Shown piece after piece: positions 60,239 to 64,000 of a stretch of DNA of 64,000 bases. Position numbers and translations under genes: made by a program. The notes under the pieces were generated by a model that worked only from the letters and a program-made list of their open reading frames with translations, had not been told where the DNA came from and did not search any database. The stretch's first letter is position 1. Each line of letters begins with the position of its first letter. Source of the DNA: Fallopia convolvulus (taxonomy: Eukaryota > Streptophyta > Magnoliopsida > Caryophyllales > Polygonaceae); NCBI GenBank assembly GCA_964016875.1, contig OZ024719.1, positions 34,272,679 to 34,336,678 of the forward strand. The letters are read 5' to 3'.

Positions 60239-62834
60239 TGTAACACCCCGACTTCCGACGGGACACTAATTAGAAATAGACCTTACTATGTACTATTTAA
60301 ATAGGTTGACAACTACACTTTAGGATCTTGCAACGCGGGCACGACAAGAAAACATAATAAAAACATCCAACCTTTTGTTTAATAAACATAGAAAAACATA
60401 GTCATGCATGCGTTCCCGAAAAATATAAATACTCAAATCTGACACAACACTTACTAATACTGAACTAATCAAACAGAATAACAATAATGAGTGAAACATA
60501 ATACTAACTTATCTTAACGATAATAAAATCAACATCCTAACTTTTATAAATAAACTAGCGTTAAACCCATCCCACTATGACACGCGCTCTTTACCGCTCC
60601 GACCCGCCATCTGGCCTCGGTTCCTGCCCGGCTCCCTGGTTCCTACCTGGAACTAAAAAATATTCCCCGAAGGGTCAGCTTCTAATATATCAAGTTAGAG
60701 AGAATACGGAAATTGCAGAACGTTTTTAAAAACATTTCCAAAGTCAACATACAAATCCACAATCACAATCATAACTCTAAAGGTCAATACCTAAATTAAT
60801 TATAATTAGTCACACATAGCCACATACACATTTAAAATCACAGCCTCATAACAATGCAAATCCTCCTTTATCACAATCCGACTTCCAAGGCACTCATCAC
60901 CACGCCGAGTGCAGAGGCAAACCCTCTCACTCCACTTCACAATCACCCTTCTAACCCCGACTAAGACTCCACTGGAGCACTTGCCAAAACACATAGACAA
61001 TAATTTTTGTTTTTGAAGGGGCACGGAATCCCTATCACACGGGTCATACATAGCCAACTCTTCTTCCACGCTAGCTACGATGGGCCGTGTCGGAAACGGT
61101 ACCAACACAGAGAAAACGTTTCAAAAAAAATATCTTTCCGATTCCAAACCATTTTACGCACACAACAATTCGAGAAGTTCAAAACAATTTAAAAGGTATT
61201 CGGGACTAGGTCCCAAAACCCGTCCTACAATAACGATACGCAATCTAACAGGGTAGAGAAGAACCGAGCAAGTCGAAAAACGACTTACCTCGAGATGAAA
61301 GATCCTCAAAGAAGACAGAAATTAAGAACGCGAGCGAAAACGATTCCCTAACGAATTATAAAGTGAGAGATTAGGTTATGTACGTGCCGAATCAAAGTAA
61401 CCCGATTAAGGAATCACTTTTACTTAAACAATATAAGACTTATAAAAAGAATCCCTAAGAAGTAGATAAACTAACCCGTACCATTTAATACCCGCCTATC
61501 GATCTAATTAATCCTAACACATCAAATAAAACCATTCACCGTATATTATTATTATTTTTTTTTAATACATCATACTGGTACATATACATATATTATTATA
61601 TAGCAATTGCTATGCTAATGTGGAGCTATTACGAACTATACTAATGTAAACCTACAATTTAATTCATATGATTACCTATACTAATTACCAGTATAATATC
61701 ATTCTAAGTCCGATTTATGCTACAAAGACCCAAAAAAACAACAACCCATGTATAGACCAAAAATCTAAGTCCAATCCAAGCCCACCAACATCCCAAAAGA
61801 TCAGCCCAACTTAAATGAAAAGCCCAAACCACAATTAAGCAGATACCCAAACCAATTGAAATCATTTGTCTACCCCTACTATTCAAACACGAGAATTGCA
61901 AAGCCTAACCCCTTATTGACTTTTCAACGCGGGCCCCACCCCCTCTCAACTCTTCTTCTTCGAAGAGAAGGCTGAGACGGCCTCTGGTTCGATCCTCCGT
62001 TTCGCTCCTCGTTGTACTCCAACCAGCAACCGGCAGTAGCGAAGAATCACGGAGACGAGCAACCCTTGTCGCTCCTGTTCGTGCCCCGCCGACGCTCCCA
62101 GGTGGCTTCTCTCCACCACTCCCGCCAGCGACTCTCAACCAGATCCATCCCCGTCCCATCGTCAACTATTCCGGTTGACAATACACTCCGACCCCCAGTC
62201 AATCTAGTACCCACCTGACCCAATAACAACAAGGGACAGAGGAAAGGGAAGCCTCACCGGTGATCGCCTCTAACGACGGTTGATGATGGCAGCGAACTCC
62301 GACGATTCCGTTAGCCTCTCCCGCTGGTGTCTTGTCCTAGGGCGGCGAGTTGAAGAAATCGGTCAGAGAACAAAAGTAAGTTAACGAAGAAAAGTAAAAC
62401 CGAACCTTAAGGTTGTTGTTGAAGGTGAACGGGGAACGAAATATTTAAGCTCACCGGAAACAAGGATTGGGTCGGTCTGTGGTCGGCACGGCGGCGACTA
62501 ACCAGCGGCTGTGGGTTGATTCTCTTTGATAATCAGGGAGTTAATTTGATAATTGAACGAGGAGAAAAATCAGAGAGGAGTTCGAGTTATAAGCTATTCG
62601 GTTATGAGGATCGAGATTGGACCGTTGAAGATAGAATTTGGATAACAAGATTTTGTAAATTTTGATAAGTTAATTTGATAAGAAAAATAGGGGTAAAAGA
62701 TCGGGAATTGGTTAATTTTGATAAGCTTAGAATCTTGGATAACAAAATTTTGATAAGTTAATTTTGGTTAATGAATTCCTACGAAGTTGCTAGTAAATCA
62801 AGAATACTCGAGAACAATGGACCCGAATATTACA
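60239..62834 (-). repeat. Solo LTR of a Tekay-like element
   Basis: On the plus strand it begins TGTAACACCCCGACTTCCGA and ends ...ATATTACA, flanked by GGATC (60234-60238) and GGATT (62835-62839), a 5-bp duplication with one mismatch. It shares AACACCCCGACTT, CTTGCAACGCGGGCACGACAAG and CGAGTGCAGAGGCA-type blocks with the LTRs at 23820 and 30825 but is 2596 bp and diverged. No internal region adjoins it, so it probably arose by LTR-LTR recombination. Confidence 0.85.
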
Positions 62835-62839
62835 GGATT

Positions 62840-63337
62840 CTTAAGTTTAGGACTTAGGATGTGGGTGTCATCGCGGCGTCCCGCGCATATGGCCATTTTG
62901 AGTTATATGCTATAGCTTTCTCCTTCCCTTACTAATCGGATGTTTTGTTGATCGGACTTAGATAGGGGGTAACGATCTTATGGGTTACTTTGTCGACATT
63001 GTATTCGTGACGACCTCGTCGTTTTTAGACGGTATAACCATGTGTCTCAACAATGGTATTTTGTGTTCGACGCGTTTCATGTTGTATGCAACTTTGATTA
63101 GCGTGTGTTTGCGTTTTTGAGCAATAAGAAAGTATGCAAGAGTGGGAGAATATTTTCTCACAAATCACAATGTAAAAAAGCGTGAAATAAACTCTATGAA
63201 CTAGGAACTTGAAAACTTTGTTCGACAGTGTGGGCAAGTGCCCTCAGTCATTTATTCGAAAAAGTCAAAAGTTGCCTAAAGATTCTCTAAGATAGAGCTA
63301 AGAAATGTCTGAAGATAAAACATGACAATGAATGAGT
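62840..63337. other. Element spacer between solo LTR and integrase stop
   Basis: No gene seen. It contains the continuation of Tat-element sequence downstream (minus sense) of integrase. Confidence 0.5.
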
Positions 63338-64000
63338 TTAGAAATAATACTTTTTCAGATGGGTTGCATTCCAGCTTCGTGGTACCACCTTCCCATCTTT
63401 GGATTCTAGCTGGTAAGCTCCGTTCCCTGCGACTTTGGTGATTTTGTATGACCCTTCCCAATTGGGTGCTAATTTGCCAGCGTTTGCTTCCGCGGTGTTC
63501 TGGAAAACCTTTCGCAACACCCAGTCTCCAAGATGAAAACTCTTTACTCGAACATTTTTATTGTAGCTCCTAGCCACTTGTTGTTGGTACTTCGCGATCC
63601 GAGCATGGACAGCCTCTCTGAGCTCCTGGATAGTATCCAGATTTGCTTCTAGTTCATACTTGTTGCTATTTGAGGTAGCGAGTCCATAGCTTGCGGTCGG
63701 GACTAAGACCTCGGCAGCGATAACGGCCTCGCAACCGTGTACTAATGAGAACGGGGTCTGTCCGGTGGCTCCCTTTTGGGTGGTGCGATCCGCCCAGAGT
63801 ACGTAAGGTAATTCCTCAGCCCACTTCCTTTTGGATTTTATCAGCCGCTTCTTTAGGTTGTTGATGATAACCTTGTTGCTAGCTTCAGCCTGTCCGTTGG
63901 CTTGCGGGTACCTAGGAGTGGACATGACTAAGTCAATGTTCCATTCCTTGCAGAAGTCACGCATCTTCTTGCTTATGAATTGTGACCCATTGTCGCAAGT
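63338..64000 (-). pseudogene. Tat-like integrase, C-terminal two thirds (partial at window edge)
   Basis: Open from the window edge to a TAA at 63338-63340. It includes the second part of the catalytic core (CDNGSQFISKKMRDFCKEWN, then STPRYPQANGQAEASNKVII with the last acidic residue) and the C-terminal domain (TGQTPFSLVHGCEAVIAAEV, FHLGDWVLRKVF, APNWEGSYKI, WNATHLKKYYF). No stop or shift is visible in this part, unlike the copy at 49175-50275. Whether the whole gene is intact cannot be judged here. It is listed as a pseudogene only because the element is interrupted and its extra ORF is broken. Confidence 0.85.

Larger units (their letters stand above)
57393..64000 (-). mobile_element. Second Tat-like LTR retrotransposon (runs off window)
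   Basis: Same plan as the element at 37820: a left LTR, an extra ORF on the plus strand (58017-59760) and integrase on the minus strand (63338 to the window end). The left LTR ends near 57771 (minus-strand start TGTTGGACCC), next to a purine-rich AGGGGTAT. Its outer border is uncertain (about 57393-57412). A solo LTR is inserted at 60239-62834. The right LTR, gag and RT lie outside the window. Confidence 0.75.

Noticed and set aside
1..64000. tRNA, rRNA or small-RNA genes
   Set aside because: None recognised. The only tRNA-like strings are primer-binding sites next to LTRs.

Overview
This is nuclear DNA of a flowering plant, probably a eudicot. It holds one intact host gene, a nuclear-encoded organellar alanyl-tRNA synthetase with 12 exons on the minus strand (9657-21058), surrounded by dense, nested transposable elements. 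The plant origin follows from GT-AG introns in a gene whose product reads like plant EMB1030-type AlaRS, from plant-type Ty3/gypsy (chromovirus, Tat, Athila), L1 and RTE retroelements, from Stowaway and Mutator-like MITEs, and from Helitrons. I cannot name the species. All family names come from recognition of motifs, not from a search.

Layout. 1-2850: decayed chromovirus-like pol (minus) and a retroelement-like fragment. 2850-6420: 5'-truncated L1-type LINE (plus). 6430-8045: tandem array of a ~155-bp satellite, about ten units, each with a small hairpin. 8046-9656: AT-rich spacer with a MULE-type MITE (9-bp target duplication) and a Helitron-like 3' end. 9657-21058: AlaRS gene. Its last intron (3.35 kb) contains a complete non-autonomous Helitron (10134-11327) and a long-TIR MULE that may carry captured gene sequence (11416-12687). 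Its second intron carries an RTE LINE remnant. 21252-23170: a foldback MITE inserted in a Helitron terminus, a Stowaway MITE and a 7-bp microsatellite. 23222-34468: a long-TIR element split by a Tekay/Del-like LTR retrotransposon (23820-33692, target duplication AATTG, two 2868-bp LTRs). 34479-37050: AT-rich repeat modules with two more Helitron-like 3' ends.

37048-54357 is a four-level nest. A Tekay-like LTR fragment holds a TR-GAG-type LTR. That LTR is split by a 15.9-kb Tat-lineage retrotransposon (37820-53669, target duplication TTAAT). The Tat element is in turn split by a gag-only LTR retrotransposon (41343-45971, target duplication CCGAG). The Tat element has gag-pol on the minus strand, an extra intron-containing ORF on the plus strand, and an array of about 28 copies of a 47-bp unit. 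54360-57390: remnant of an Athila-like element (RNase H, plus). 57393-64000: a second Tat-like element running off the window, again with an antisense extra ORF, interrupted by a 2.6-kb solo Tekay-like LTR (60239-62834).

Only the AlaRS gene looks functional for the host. Every retroelement coding region has stops, frameshifts, deletions or lost catalytic residues. Several elements have well-matched LTRs but defective coding regions, which suggests mobilisation in trans by relatives elsewhere in the genome.
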